Of a DNA stretch of 64,000 bases, positions 32,130 to 42,890 are shown piece by piece. Position numbers and translations under genes: made by a program. Numbering within the stretch: the stretch's first letter is position 1; the number at the start of each line of letters is the position of its first letter. This DNA comes from Odontocerum albicorne (lineage: Eukaryota > Arthropoda > Insecta > Trichoptera > Odontoceridae). The DNA lies in assembly GCA_949825065.1 (NCBI GenBank), contig CATKWJ010000009.1, positions 434,001-498,000 on the forward strand, in the 5' to 3' direction. The notes under the pieces were generated by a model. The model worked only from the letters and a program-made list of their open reading frames with translations. It ran no database searches and was not told the origin of the DNA.

Positions 32130-32480
32130 TAGATTCCATAGAAACACCATACTTGGATGTACCAAGTGTTGGCCGTAGAAAAAAAACGTATTTCCCTTAA
32201 ATTGTAATATATTGAAAGTTTAAACTACATCACTCGACACTGGCGTATACTCCTTCATATATAAGAGTACACGGCGATTATTCAAAAAGAAGAAGAAAGT
32301 TTGAACTTTATCTTACGGAGAATATTTCGTTCTTTCAGAATAGTAAGGGTGAAAGATGACTTTGAGTGTTGTTTTTTAGACTTGTTCATATTTAAGAGAT
32401 CACGGCCATTATTCAAGAAAAAGAGTTATCTTGCAAAACATAACTGATAAGGAGTAAGACGCTTGACTATTTTGGATCTC
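32130..32480. repeat. inverted copies of the GAGTATACGCC dispersed repeat
   Basis: Contains GGCGTATACTCCTTCATATA, then CGGCGATTATTCAAAAAGAA and a later ACGGCCATTATTCAAGAAAA: reverse-orientation members of the family at 19.8, 52.9, 53.1 and 56.3 kb. Confidence 0.65.
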
Positions 32481-32505
32481 TATTTCGCTTATCACCTATA
32501 CTTAA

Positions 32506-33058
32506 GAAAATATAGGATGGTTCCTGTGACATTTGAAATGTCGTGTATTAAAGGGATAGGATAAAATCGTTTTTTTTTACAAATCGAATAGTTTTTTTAT
32601 AAATCGAAAAATTGTTTTTCTTTAAACTGACGTTTTTAAACTGACGTAATTCCTAATTTATATTACAGTGACTTTCTAATGTATGATTTGTATCTATTTT
32701 TAAATAGGTCAACATCCACTATAGATTAATACTAATTACGAACATTTTATTTTATGTATTAAAAAACTCGAAAATCCAATTATCGCATACCCCATCCCTA
32801 GCCAATGCAGACTAACGTAGTGACTTTTGACAAAGGTCACCAAATATTATTTGATTTTAACAAACCGCCACATTTTTGCTAATTTGTAACAAGATGTATT
32901 AATTTGTCATTGTAAGTTTTATGTAATGTATTTACCAAAATAACTTGATAGCTTGTATTAAAGTTGATAAAATAATTTAAATTACTGAACGTCGTTACAA
33001 GGTTGGATTGGGGCAAATTTGTGAAACGTCACAGGGGCCATGCTACATTTTCTCAAGT
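32506..33058. mobile_element. element X copy 2
   Basis: Uninterrupted copy in the opposite orientation to copies 1 and 3. Ends ACTTAAGAAAATATAGGATG and CTACATTTTCTCAAGTA. Confidence 0.8.
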
Positions 33059-33266
33059 AAAGGTACTCTCTAAAATTTACAAAACTTTTAAAGTTTTTAT
33101 TGGATTTAAAAGTTTTTTCTTTATTTGTACTTACCAGTATCCGTAGATTATTTTCTTGTGCACCAAAATACAGTTAAAACACTCATCACTTCTAATAGTT
33201 TATAAACTTCTGGACTTTTCCCATTGATATAAGATGGCGGTATACAGTCATGTGACTACAATTCAT

Positions 33267-33551
33267 CTACTCAGCCAATTCTGCAGTGGTTTGAAGGGGA
33301 TCTTCATGAATAATATGGTTTAAGCGGTCCTTATCGAAGTCCACTGGTCCTCCAGAACGCTCCATGTCTTTCAGGTCGAAATTACCGTCTTTGAAACGCA
33401 AAAACCATTGACAAGCTGTCCTTTCATTCATAGCATCTTCACCGTACTCTTCGTAAATATTGCGAGCAGCTTTGGCAGCTTTATTCCCTCTATTGAATGT
33501 GAACAGAAGGAGGTGTTGAAAATGCTCACTTTCGTCTACTTGACATTCCAT
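33267..33551 (-). mobile_element. mariner transposase N-terminal fragment
   Basis: Minus strand open for 94 residues: HFQHLLLFTFNRGNKAAKAA, then YGEDAMNERTACQWFLRFKD, then GNFDLKDMERSGGPVDFDKD. This is the first helix-turn-helix plus linker of a Mos1/mauritiana-type mariner ('ERSGRP' motif altered to ERSGGP). No catalytic domain follows, so the element is truncated. Confidence 0.88.
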
Positions 33552-33689
33552 TTTAAAAGCTTGTAATCAAATAAAATGATATATGTAACGTATGCAAACA
33601 CAATTTCTTGTAGAGCAGAAAATTTTCTTTCGAATGACGTTTAACCTTTACTATTTTGTTTTACTTTTGGTGCTCATTTTGAAAAAAAA

Positions 33690-34392
33690 CTAACACAACT
33701 TATGTTAACACCTATATAGCACCATTTAGATAGCAGACACCCTCAAGGGTTATCTTACTCTGTATTTCAATTCGTTAGTATTGGCCAATGACAATATTAC
33801 AAACTAAGTATATATAAGTAGAGTGTTATGATAGGAAGGTAGTGGTTGTGACCATTAGATAAGGTACTACTCCGCATTTGAAAATATTCAGAAAAACATA
33901 TTTGGTAAGAAAAACAGTTAAGTTACCAAGACTAAACTACAAAACCACCTTTAAAACTCTTATGATATGTGACAGTAACACATTAAGCTTTAGATGTAGT
34001 GTAATGCATGTGTCTAGTGTTCATACAACATCATTAATATTTTTAAAAATCCTCTGGAAGACAAATCTACACACACCACTAGCAAAGAAGATTATAATAT
34101 TATTTTTAGTTAAGGCATTAACTTTGTGAAGGTTCAAAGACATTTTAATTTGTTTTATCAAACGTTGTTTATATTATTTTATGTAACAGTATACCCCTAT
34201 CGGTTTGAAGGTTTTCACCTCATCATCAGGAGAGTAAAAGCAAGTCGTGTCTTGTCCAATTACAAAGATGATAATCATGTCAGGAAAGGTTTCATTAACT
34301 AATATCGGGCATTGAATATAGTTTTATGCTTTCCTACGTGGAAGAGTAAACCTATTATAAACTCATTGTTAAATTATTGTGAATGTTTCCAG
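33690..34392. repeat. upstream block of the tandem ZNF unit, copy I, with Penelope pLTR
   Basis: Homologous to 44880-45677 and 57545-58212 (landmarks AAGTATATATAAGT, GATAGGAAGGTAGT, GCATGTGTCTAGTGTTCATA). It contains a pLTR in minus orientation at about 34105-34260. This conserved block may include the promoter and first non-coding exon of genes 4-6. Confidence 0.75.
34195..34234 (-). ncRNA. degenerate hammerhead-like motif, pLTR copy d
   Basis: Minus strand: CTCTC-CTGATGA-TGAGGTGAAAACCTT-CAAAC-CGATAGGGG. CAAA instead of GAAA and CGATA instead of CGGTA should inactivate it. Confidence 0.4.
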
Positions 34393-34580
34393 GTTATAGA
34401 TGGATCCTCAGCTACACAAAAGTGCAGATGTAATGGTGAAAGAAGAAAAGGCAAAAGATGAAGATACTGCAGCAGTGTTCCCCCAGTATGATATCAGTGT
34501 ACATGAGGAAGATATCAAGCAGGAATGTGCGCAAGATATCAGCGCAGATTCCAGACATGTTGATGATCCAACAGACCCAA
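34393..34580 (+). CDS. ZNF gene 4, exon A (module A)
   Basis: Acceptor TTTCCAG precedes 34393, ATG at 34400, donor A|GTAAAC, phase 1. It encodes MDPQLHKSADVMVKEEKAK, then DEDTAAVFPQYD, then HEEDIKQECAQDISADSRH. VKEE and IKQE fit psi-KxE. Nearly identical to exon A of genes 5 and 6. Confidence 0.82.
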
Positions 34581-34675
34581 GTAAACTTAATAAACTCATA
34601 TTGTTAAAATAAAATAAATATGTGAGATATGAAAATCAATTAACTTATATTGTATGTATGGTGTTTAACCTACAG

Positions 34676-34722
34676 GTACACACCACCTATTCCATACCAG
34701 GCATGGATAAGGTGGTGTGTGC
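34676..34722. other. conserved 47-nt hairpin downstream of exon A, copy I
   Basis: GTACACACCACCT (5' arm) pairs with AGGTGGTGTGTGC, then ATTCCAT with ATGGATA around ACCAGGC: about an 18-bp stem. Present 95 nt past the exon A donor in all three tandem genes. Here a U.G wobble replaces the last U.A pair. It could be a structured RNA, a miRNA-like precursor or a tiny palindromic element. Confidence 0.6.
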
Positions 34723-35565
34723 TTTTAGGACAATATGTTTTTGACATTTTTATTTTCAAAAAATATTTAAATCATTATAATAAGTAAAAAGTTGATTAAT
34801 CACGTTATGTTGATGTTCTGTTATGTTGTATACCTCATTTTGATCAAATTCAATGATTTTTTCCTGTCTCTAAATTGAATTCAGAGTTATTTATCACTAC
34901 GCTAAAAACTGTAGAATATGAAACGCAATCCACAAATTTCATTTGGTTCATTATATAAATTTATGCCAAGAAATATTGTAACACAAAATGGCTGTCAAAA
35001 AGATCACTTAAGAAAAATTACAATATTTGAATTAGAATTTATCTTACCAAGTGGCAAAAATATTCATGATCTACTACAGAGATGGCAGTATCTTTATTGT
35101 AAAAAATTAGAACCATATGTTGAATTGGTAATATAAACTTAACATTTTTAACGCTTATATAACCACACTGGTCTGTGCGGTACTGATTTGTGTAGATTAT
35201 TCAGTGCTTGGCATTGAAACTGTTAAAAAAAGAATCAATATCATCTGAACACCATAAAATATAAGGTAGTTCTGCTGATGAGAACCAAAGCATCGCCCTT
35301 ATTTTCTTCTGCCCCTAACTCAGAACTATTACATATATTAACTGCACCATCAATCTTCTTAAGCATTCAACCTAATAATCTTCTTGAGTCATATAATAGT
35401 AGCTAAAAAGCTATGCCATATTGAGATAAGATAGCTCTATGAGTGCTGTGTTGGCCTTATTGTCAGTTCAGACTTATTAACAGAAATTCAAAGAAACGTG
35501 GTTTTGAGTTGTTGATAATATATTACCTTTTGTTTTTTTTTTTAACTTGTATGTTTTTTTCATAG

Positions 35566-35820
35566 ATATTAAAGCCCAGCCATCTTATGATACATGCAAT
35601 AAAGAAATTACCTCAGTAATGAGTTCACAAAGGCAATCCTATGATTTGGAATCGGAAATTTGTTCAGATTTTTCCATAAAAGTAGAAAATGTAGAAGAGG
35701 ATACTGCGCCAGTATTACCTGATTATGCTATGGACATACAGGAAGCGGATATAAAAAAGGAATGTGCTCAAGACAGTAACACAGAGACTGTTGATGTTTC
35801 TGACACGCATGCAATAACGA
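35566..35820 (+). CDS. ZNF gene 4, exon B (module B)
   Basis: 255 nt, acceptor TTTCATAG and donor A|GTGAGT, phase 1 both sides. It encodes N-IKAQPSYDTCNKEITSVMSS, then DFSIKVENVEEDTAPVLPD, then EADIKKECAQDSNTETVDV. IKVE and IKKE are the psi-KxE sites. Open throughout. Confidence 0.82.
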
Positions 35821-36112
35821 GTGAGTATAATTATTTTAATTGTAATCTGAATACGTTTTCGCTTATTCATTAGATTCTGAATTTTTTTTTGAATTTGGTT
35901 TGAAATAGGAGTCAAGTTAAGCTTTAGTGCAAATAATAAAGTTAAATGTTTTTATCTTAACTGTCAATTTTTTTAGGTAAACAACTCTTTACAAGTTAAT
36001 TGTTGTATAAATCAAAAAACTCAAATTTGAGTAATGCTTTATAACAAAAAGAATAATCTTTTCAACCCTTCAATAATTAAGAGATTTTTTCTTAATTTTC
36101 ATATATTTTTAG

Positions 36113-37025
36113 ATTCAGGGGATATGAGCAACCAATTTAGTAAAGAAAAAAGCAGTGAAAATGTTTCTCATGGCTTTGAACATTGTGGAAACATGTTCTC
36201 GAACAGTTCAAATTTAAAATGCAAATTAAGAATTCATAGAGGAGAAAATCCCTGCAGCTTTAAAAATTGTAAAAAGTTATTAACACAAAAATGAGCTTAA
36301 AACATCATAAAAATAATCCATCTGGAGAGAATTCTTCTGGTTGTGGAAATCATTCACAAACATTCTCACTTAAAGACAAATTAAGAAATCATGAAAGGAT
36401 TCATAGTGGAGAGAAGCCTTACAGCTGTGGACAATGTGATAAGACATTCTCAAAAAAATGCCTTTTAAAATATCATGAAAGGATTCATAGTGGAGAGAAG
36501 CCTTACAGCTGTGGACAATGTGATAAGACATTCTTTAAAAAATGCGTTTTAAAATCTCATGAAAGGATTCATAGTGGAGAGAAGCCTTACACCTGTTCAC
36601 AATGTGATAAGACATTCTCACAAAAATATGTTTTAAAATCTCATGAAAGGAGTCATACTGGGGAGAAGCCTTACAGCTGTGGACAATGTGATAAGACATT
36701 CTCACGAATAGATTATTTAAAATCTCATGAAAGGATTCATAGTGGAGAGAAGCCTTACAGCTGTGGACAATGTGATAAGACATTCTCACGAAAAGATTAT
36801 TTAAAATTTCATGAAAGGAGTCATAGTGGAGAGAAGCCTTACAGCTGTGGACAATGTGATAAGACATTCTCACGAAAAAATTGTTTAAAATCTCATGAAA
36901 GGATTCATAGTGGACAGAAGCCTTACAGCTGTGGACAATGTGATAAGACATTCTCACGGAAAGATAATTTAAAAACTCACGAAATAATTCATTGTGTAAA
37001 AAAGCCACCGGAACGATTTGTTTAA
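36113..37025 (+). pseudogene. ZNF gene 4, exon C: finger array with a one-base frameshift
   Basis: Acceptor TTTTTAG precedes 36113, giving N-SGDMSNQFSKEKSSEN. After the degenerate block CSFKNCKKLLTQK a run of five A at 36287-36291 (six in genes 5 and 6) shifts the frame to TGA at 36292-36294. Downstream the original frame reopens and encodes one defective finger (second Cys replaced by His in GCGNHSQTF) and seven canonical fingers to 37025 with helices such as KKCLLKYHERIH and RKDYLKFHERSH. A+B+C is 1,349 nt, one short of a multiple of three. It is a recent pseudogene, an assembly error in a homopolymer, or a gene translated from the downstream ATG at 36291. Confidence 0.85.
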
Positions 37026-37880
37026 ATCTATAATATTAAGTATCAGGAATTTTCTTATAAATAACTTTTATTTCATTTAATGACTGAATTACGATTAAGT
37101 GGCTTTGCCACTTATTGACTTGCGGGCGAATAGCCATGGTACATTTGTCACAGTATTGTGGTTGATCGTGTCTTCATTTCATTCAGCTTCCATATTTGTT
37201 TTCCACTTGCTCCGTACATCTTGTGATAGCATGAACGTGGATAATTTTATACTTTCGTTATGTTTATTTACATCACACTTTGTATTTAAAATACGAGTAT
37301 ATTGTGCTCTCCGGAAGTTACTTCAATGTTTAATGTCAAATTTGAATGTGACATTACACCAAATACTTGTGGATGATGGTTTTCAATATTTTTTGTATCT
37401 CAGCGATCCCTCGTGTCATAAAATCAGTTGTAATTGGTCTTTCATAACAGAAATGACTTAAGATAATTTTGATTACGATAAAATACCTTTTTTTTAATTT
37501 TTGTTACAATGCAACTTTATAATTTAAATAAGAAATTGGTATTTTAAATGTCTCCGCGATCCCTCATGTCATAAACCATAATTAAAACTTCTATTTTAAT
37601 ATTTGTTTTCAGTGCAACTTTATTTAATTTTTTCTTACACACATTATATCTGGTACTCTCTGGGTAAAATTAATTATTTATGTCAGCAATTTGCCAGTGT
37701 TCCTTCTATTCATTCAAACTGTGCTAGAGAGTGAGAATTTTCATCTTTGGTTTTTTCTATGTCGTGTCAATAGTAAAGCATGGCTTAATTTGACACGAAT
37801 TTTTTTCCCTATGGTCGTCGGCCCGGGAAATTAAGTTGGTAAAAATTTTTTAATTCAAGTTTTACAACTAAATTCAGTTT
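37026..37880. repeat. downstream block of tandem ZNF unit, copy I
   Basis: Shares segments with 43140-43640 and 53690-54020/55310-55470 (CTTATTGACTTG..AGTATTGTGGTTG; GATCCCTCATGTCATAAA; GTGCAACTTTATAATTTAAT). No gene recognised. Confidence 0.6.
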
Positions 37881-38560
37881 AATTTAGATCATTGAATAAA
37901 ATAACTTTTCATCCTACCATTATTTATATACGTGTTATATTATACCTTAGATTGTGTACATATTAGTGTTTACTTCATCTTAGAAATACTGGTAGGTTAT
38001 TTTTTTTCTCCTTCCTCCTTTAAGTTTATTTGTATTTTTTGGAAAATGATTTCACGCAAATCCCCTGATCCTTAATCTCCAGATATAACCTCTGATAGCA
38101 AAATGGTAACCGAGGAGGAAATCTCGGCCTCATCTTCCACGGAAGTGAAACACAAAGTTAAGATAGAGAACGAGAAACCTAAGGCTTGGGAGCCGTCAAG
38201 GATCGCCTGAAAGAAAATGAACCTTTCTTACTGTACCATCGACTGAAACAGTCATAACCCCTACAACATCCTCCCCTATACTCCCTGCATCCCCTTCACG
38301 TCCCCAGGTTAGGGAATATGACAAACATGGTCGATATCCTTACGTGGTACACGTGCAAAAAAATACTGATTCATCAGGAATATCCTTTAAAACAATTACT
38401 TTTGCAATGTTCCTTAAAAACAATAAAACACAAGATATATCACCAAAAAACAGTTTAAAATTAATAGGTTTGAATAGTTTAGCTGTAGCCTTTGATAAAT
38501 ACCCATTGGTTAATAATTTTATACGAAATGGAGCGCATACCGAGTATGGCAGGCATTGAA
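37880..38560 (+). mobile_element. Jockey-like LINE ORF1 relic
   Basis: Starts with a block also found at 62213-62456. It reads SPDP..PPDITSDSKMVTEEEISASSSTEV, then GRYPYVVHVQKNTDSSGISF..ISPKNSLKLIGLNSLAVAF, which matches the 'GPYIVxVE...I....GRNRVxVxF' core of insect LINE gag proteins. Several frameshifts. Confidence 0.72.
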
Positions 38561-38700
38561 AAACTTTTAGAACGTTGGCAAGAAGTTGTAAATAATGAAG
38601 AAGAATACATAATTGACTAATTTGTTGTAATTTTTTTTTGTGTCCTCTTGTTCTCTTCATTTAGAAAAAAACAGACACATCTTATGTTAACACCCAATAC
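38537..38700 (+). mobile_element. mariner C-terminal scrap and terminal repeat
   Basis: Reads MAGIEKLLERWQEVVNNEEEYIID*, the 'G..KL..RW..V...GEY..D' end of mariner transposases. A GTTCTCTTCATTTAGAAAAA..CATCTTATGTTAACACC end follows; it resembles 33665-33712 and may belong to the same family as the 33.3-kb fragment. Confidence 0.7.
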
Positions 38701-38945
38701 ATGAGAAAGTCTAAGACATTTGTGAGTGGGTGAAACCTATTCCGATGTAAAAACTTCGATGACCTACCAGATCGTGGCACCGCAGAGAAAACGACGAAAA
38801 AAGGGGACAGAGTGATTTCACGGCTGTTTTTTTGCGTGAAAAGGATCTAATTGTGTCATGTGACTCTGTACGAAGACATTTACCGGCTCATGGAGTGAAA
38901 TTTCGAAGCCCGGTGAAGAAACCACTACAGTAGCGATTAATAACT
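38700..38945 (+). mobile_element. Tc1-like transposase N-terminal relic
   Basis: Reads FDDLPDRGTAEKTTKKGDRVISRL, then REKDLIVSCDSVRRHLPAHG, then VKFRSPVKKPL with a frameshift: the paired-like DNA-binding region of Tc1 elements ('S..TVRRRL...G...R.P.KKP'). Confidence 0.75.
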
Positions 38946-39072
38946 TTTACAAGTATAATAAATATATAAATACAACGGTATACATTATTTCTTTCCACGA
39001 TAAAACCTCGCAACACAATGCTTCTTGATGGATAATACAGTGAAATATAAATGGAACTTCAGATCCAGACTC

Positions 39073-39852
39073 TTACAGTTTGCTGTTGATTCTTCCGACA
39101 ACACCTTTATTATGACTGCTCATGTTTTTTCCGCCGTCCGTGGTGATGCTGGTTAATTTATTCCAGCTCAAACATAAATCCTCTCCCGTTAGAGTTCCTT
39201 TGAGACTGCACATTTTTAGTAGCTCCTTATAAACATAAAAGTTTTCGTCAATTCCTCGTACAAATATAAAGAATTGTACCGTATCCGACACATCCGTTCT
39301 TTCGTCCATCGCAAGAGAGAAGTACGTAAAAGACTGCGCTTTATCCCTAAGATGTTTACGCAAGCTAGCACCCGAGTCTTCGTTGCGTCGGGCGCAAGTT
39401 CTAGCAGAGAGACTAACGTTTTCAAACTTTTTTTTCTGTTCCAGGCATACTTCCTCCGCAATAGTTAAGACAAACTCTTTTCCAAGTTCACTGTCGGTAA
39501 ATGGACGACCATGCTTTGCTAACATATTATATCTGTTACTTTGTAGCTGGCACGAACAGCTTATTCGCTTTTGTCTGTCACAACTTTAAAAATGTTCTAC
39601 TGATTAAGTGACAATTTCAAGCTAATGATTTTGATTTTTCGAGATTCCCTCTCAAGGCACCCAAATTTAGTTTTGTATTCACTATCATAATGTCACTTTA
39701 GGTTATATTCCTTTACTACGGAAATACTCTTTTGACAGGTGAAACACAACAGTTTTTCTTTAAATTTGATAAAAAAATATAAATTTGTCCATGCTTCATT
39801 AAAAACCCGTCTTTCATCGACGATCTTCCTTTTTTTAGAAGCCATCTTGGGT
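39073..39852 (-). pseudogene. hAT transposase relic (GTF2IRD2/ZBED-like)
   Basis: Minus strand from ATG at about 39843: MASKKRKIVDERRVFNEAW, LCFTCQKSISVVKEYNLK (BED-type finger remnant), stops, then a 150-codon open stretch KHGRPFTDSELGKEFVLTIA, SLSARTCARRNEDSGASLRK, FSLAMDERTDVSDTVQFFIF, ITTDGGKNMSSHNKGVVGRI. 'FSLALDESTDxSDTAQLLIF' and 'TDGAPxMxGxxKGxVGxL' are the D-containing blocks of this hAT lineage. Stops and truncation make it non-functional. Confidence 0.88.
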
Positions 39853-39859
39853 GTGTAAA

Positions 39860-40900
39860 TCTGCAACAATACAGTTTTAAAATATAAAAAATATCTATTT
39901 GATTTTAATGCCTATTAAAACCGAAAAGCAAATCGGTAATTAGTAAGCTAGTGAGTATACCTAAGTATATTTTTATTCAAAAACACAAAATACAAGTACT
40001 TAAAAGTACACCTTGAGTGACACGAGTAAACACAAAATACTTCGAAGTACACCTTGAATGAAACGAGTAAACAAATACTATCGTATTTTTAGGGAGGCAC
40101 AACAGTATACTATGATGTACCTACTTACTTGCGAGCTATTGAGACCAAAAACTGATATATACTGATATTGCATTGTTATAGTCATTGCTTGTAATGTCGG
40201 GAATAATATTATCGTGAAATAGGTAGGTACTCACCTTGAACTAGTATGTTAGCTAAGAGAATGCACAAAAACAACAGATATTATCAATAAATAAATCTTG
40301 CTGCGAATGTAAACGAACACGTGTCACGAACGTAATCTTCAAGCTGATTTGAACTCGTTCGAAAATTTCAAATTCTAAAAGTAAAAATTTATTTGAAATA
40401 CTTTGGTATTTAAACGTTGAAACAAATTATTGTAATATAATTTGCAATGATACTTGTCAATAGTTATCGATTCTTTTTAAGGCTTTTGTATAAAAAAGGC
40501 CTAAGAAAGCATCGATAATTATTATTGTACGAGTATTACTGAACCCCTAAAAACCCATTGATTTGATGATAAAAAATCGACATTAAATTTCGTACAGAAA
40601 AGTCTTACCTAACGGTATGTATATGTAGCTTCATTAGGTATTAAATAAGCTAAAAAATTTCAGGTTAGTTGAAAGAAAATTCTGCATGGCAATAAACCCG
40701 CCATGTATACAGTATACAACAGAAGTGTAAGACAATACAAATAACAGTATTTTTTTACACATGACAAGAAATATACATAATTTTCTAAAAAAAACAACAG
40801 GTAATTTAATTCGGACACACCATTTTAATGGATCTGGGTTTGTTTCCTTTCATTTGTCGTGATCCCAGTAAACTAGGAGTTTGCCTGTATCTCACTGGGG
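39860..40900. other. unassigned DNA upstream of the hAT relic
   Basis: It may include the lost 5' end of the hAT element. Two direct copies of a roughly 45-bp segment (ACACAAAATAC..AAGTACACCTTGA..ACGAGTAA) lie at 39986-40074. An imperfect inverted repeat around ATCGATTCTTTTTAAGGC / GGCCTAAGAAAGCATCGAT lies at 40467-40518. No gene. Confidence 0.45.
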
Positions 40901-40904
40901 ACAT

Positions 40905-41046
40905 ATAGCGTGAAAAAATAAATTGATACTTCTTTCCGATTTTTTATTATATAAAACCCCGTTGCACATTCTCATCAACCTGACAAACAGTGACACTCAA
41001 TTGCATATGTATAAATCATGCGAAATCAAACTGCATAAAAAATATA
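40905..41046 (-). mobile_element. RTE-like LINE 3' UTR fragment
   Basis: Complement of the LINE tail at 51590-51700 (CAACCTGACAAACAGTGACA, AAAACCCCGTTGCACATT): the last 140 bp of the same family as 29.9 and 51 kb. Confidence 0.75.
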
Positions 41047-41347
41047 CTGAAAAAATATTTTTTATACAGATTGGTTTCCGAGATAGAATTTGAAAATAAG
41101 TTATAATTTGAAATTATTGAATGTAAACGTAGGTAGGTAGTTAGCGCAGCACGAGCGAATGAGCGGCGCTACTGGCGATCGTCGATGGAATGAGGCGAGG
41201 TGCGGGTGGCGTCCTTCCCTTTCTCACCGTTCTCGCTCCCTTTCACTCCATTGTGTATGATATCGTCCGTCACGTGCGTTGCGGCGAGAATCTTGCGAGC
41301 CGCACCAAGGCGCCTCGCGGGCCGCTGGTAGCCGACCGCTGCTGTAT

Positions 41348-41467
41348 AGTATACTCAGTGCTTTTTTTGCGGTGGAGCAGCGTTCCACCACTTTTTTACG
41401 GTATACAAAAAGCTTGACAAGAAGTGAGCTCCGGCAACTTTAAAAAAAAAAAAGCACTGAGTATACT
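41348..41467. mobile_element. 104-bp hAT MITE with perfect 8-bp duplication
   Basis: CAGTGCTTTTTTT..AAAAAAAGCACTG (41356-41459), flanked by AGTATACT at 41348-41355 and 41460-41467. Internal GGAGCAGCGTTCCACCAC is an imperfect palindrome. Very short, with no coding capacity. The neighbouring GC-rich DNA (41150-41345) is unassigned. Confidence 0.93.
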
Positions 41468-41639
41468 GATGGATCGACTATAGGATACACAGACACATTA
41501 ATTTATGTAGAACAGAAGATGATTTGGCTCAGTCCAGGAAATTAGAGTTTAGGTCCTGTTATAAAAGTGCACAGTCGTGAAGTGAATTAATCTTTTTGAA
41601 AATTTTCAAGTCAGCGAACAATAAACATGTCGAGTGACT

Positions 41640-42630
41640 TATGAAATTTTTAATATGAGGAATAGCAGGGGGCCTAAATAAGATCCTTGTGGTATACCAG
41701 ATCTTGCGATAAATTCCACAGAAGACTTGTCACGTATTGAGATCTTTCTTTTAGGTATGATGCAAATAATCCAATAAGATTATCGCTGAAGCCAAGGTTA
41801 TTCATTTTCTTAAGTAATATATCGTGATCAACTTTGTCAAAAGCTTTCTGGAAGTCTGTGTATATTACGTCCATTTGGGAAAGTTTGTCTAAATTTGATG
41901 CGATCTGCTGTGTGAGAGAGATAAGGTTAGTAGTAACAGTCGATCATTTTGGCAGATTGGTTGCTGAGTGCAGTTTGGAAAATTTTTAGAAGGATATAGA
42001 GAACAGTTATAGGTCTGTAATTGTGAAAGTCTAGAGGGTCTCCTGATTTGAAGATAGGGCAGACCCTAGCTGTCTTTTAGCTTACGGGAAATGTATTGGT
42101 GTACACACGTATTCTGCACAGACTTGGAAAATTTCGGTTGATAACCCATCTAGTCGGATTGTTTTGTCGGTTTACAAGGAGTTTATGCTTTTCAACACTT
42201 CTTTCTTAGAAACATAATGGAGCGATATGCTTCTGCTGTCTGATGAACTGTTTAATATATTTTTTCATATGTAGCCGTCGAGTCTAGGTAAACTAATTGA
42301 AAATCCTTAGGGGGTCTTCGATTATATTGTCTCCCAGTTTCATAGATTTGAAGTTAGTTTTGTTCGTTTTTCTATCTACATGATTTCAAAGATTCGAAGG
42401 GTTGTTTCGGATGTCTGTCTCTATCTTGGTTAAAGACTCATGGCGTGATTGTTTTCTTTGAGTTTTTAATTTCTCTCAGCCTCGAGTATTCTAAGAAGTC
42501 AGCCTGGTTTCTGCTTTGAAGATAATTCTTATGAAGTTTGTTTTTATTTTTGAGATCTCGGATTATTTTGACATTGAAACAAACTGGATAATTGGGCAAA
42601 TTTGCTCGGCTAGACAGCAAGTATTTGCAT
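41640..42630 (-). mobile_element. Jockey/CR1-like LINE reverse-transcriptase relic
   Basis: Minus strand from about 42620: PVCFNVKIIRDLKNKNKLHK, then TARVCPIFKSGDPLDFHNYRPI (finger domain), then MDVIYTDFQKAFDKVDHDIL (41874-41815; the first catalytic aspartate block, 'YTDFxKAFDxVDHxIL'), then LGFSDNLIGLFASYLKERSQ. The VPQGS block is scrambled to LVYHKDL. Frameshifts; inactive. Confidence 0.9.
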
Positions 42631-42714
42631 CTATGGCTTTTTCTATGGAATATGTGTAACTGTCAATAAAGCATGGCACAATTTGACACTGCGCCTTGAC
42701 TTAGTATTGTTGTA

Positions 42715-42890
42715 TATTCATCCATATATAGGAATTCACGAATATTATTGAAGAAGAAGACACCACGTGATTTGCGTATACCATACTCGAAACGTAGAAG
42801 GTCATGGCTATTATTTAAGAACATGAAGACATCGCGCATACTACGTCAGATATAGGAGTGCATGGCCATTATTCAGGAAGAAGAGTGTGT
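42715..42890. repeat. three roughly 60-bp tandem units
   Basis: Diverged tandem units containing (A/T)GCGTATAC..ATATAGGAGT(T/G)CA(T/C)GGCCATTATT. The same triplets recur at 49030-49215, 53230-53405 and 56515-56690. Confidence 0.7.

Noticed and set aside
37099..37461. 120-codon plus-strand ORF downstream of gene 4
   Set aside because: Homologous blocks downstream of the other units do not keep the frame; it is AT-rich repeat DNA without a domain.
39274..39589. Plus-strand ORFs opposite the hAT relic
   Set aside because: Antisense shadows of the transposase relic read on minus.
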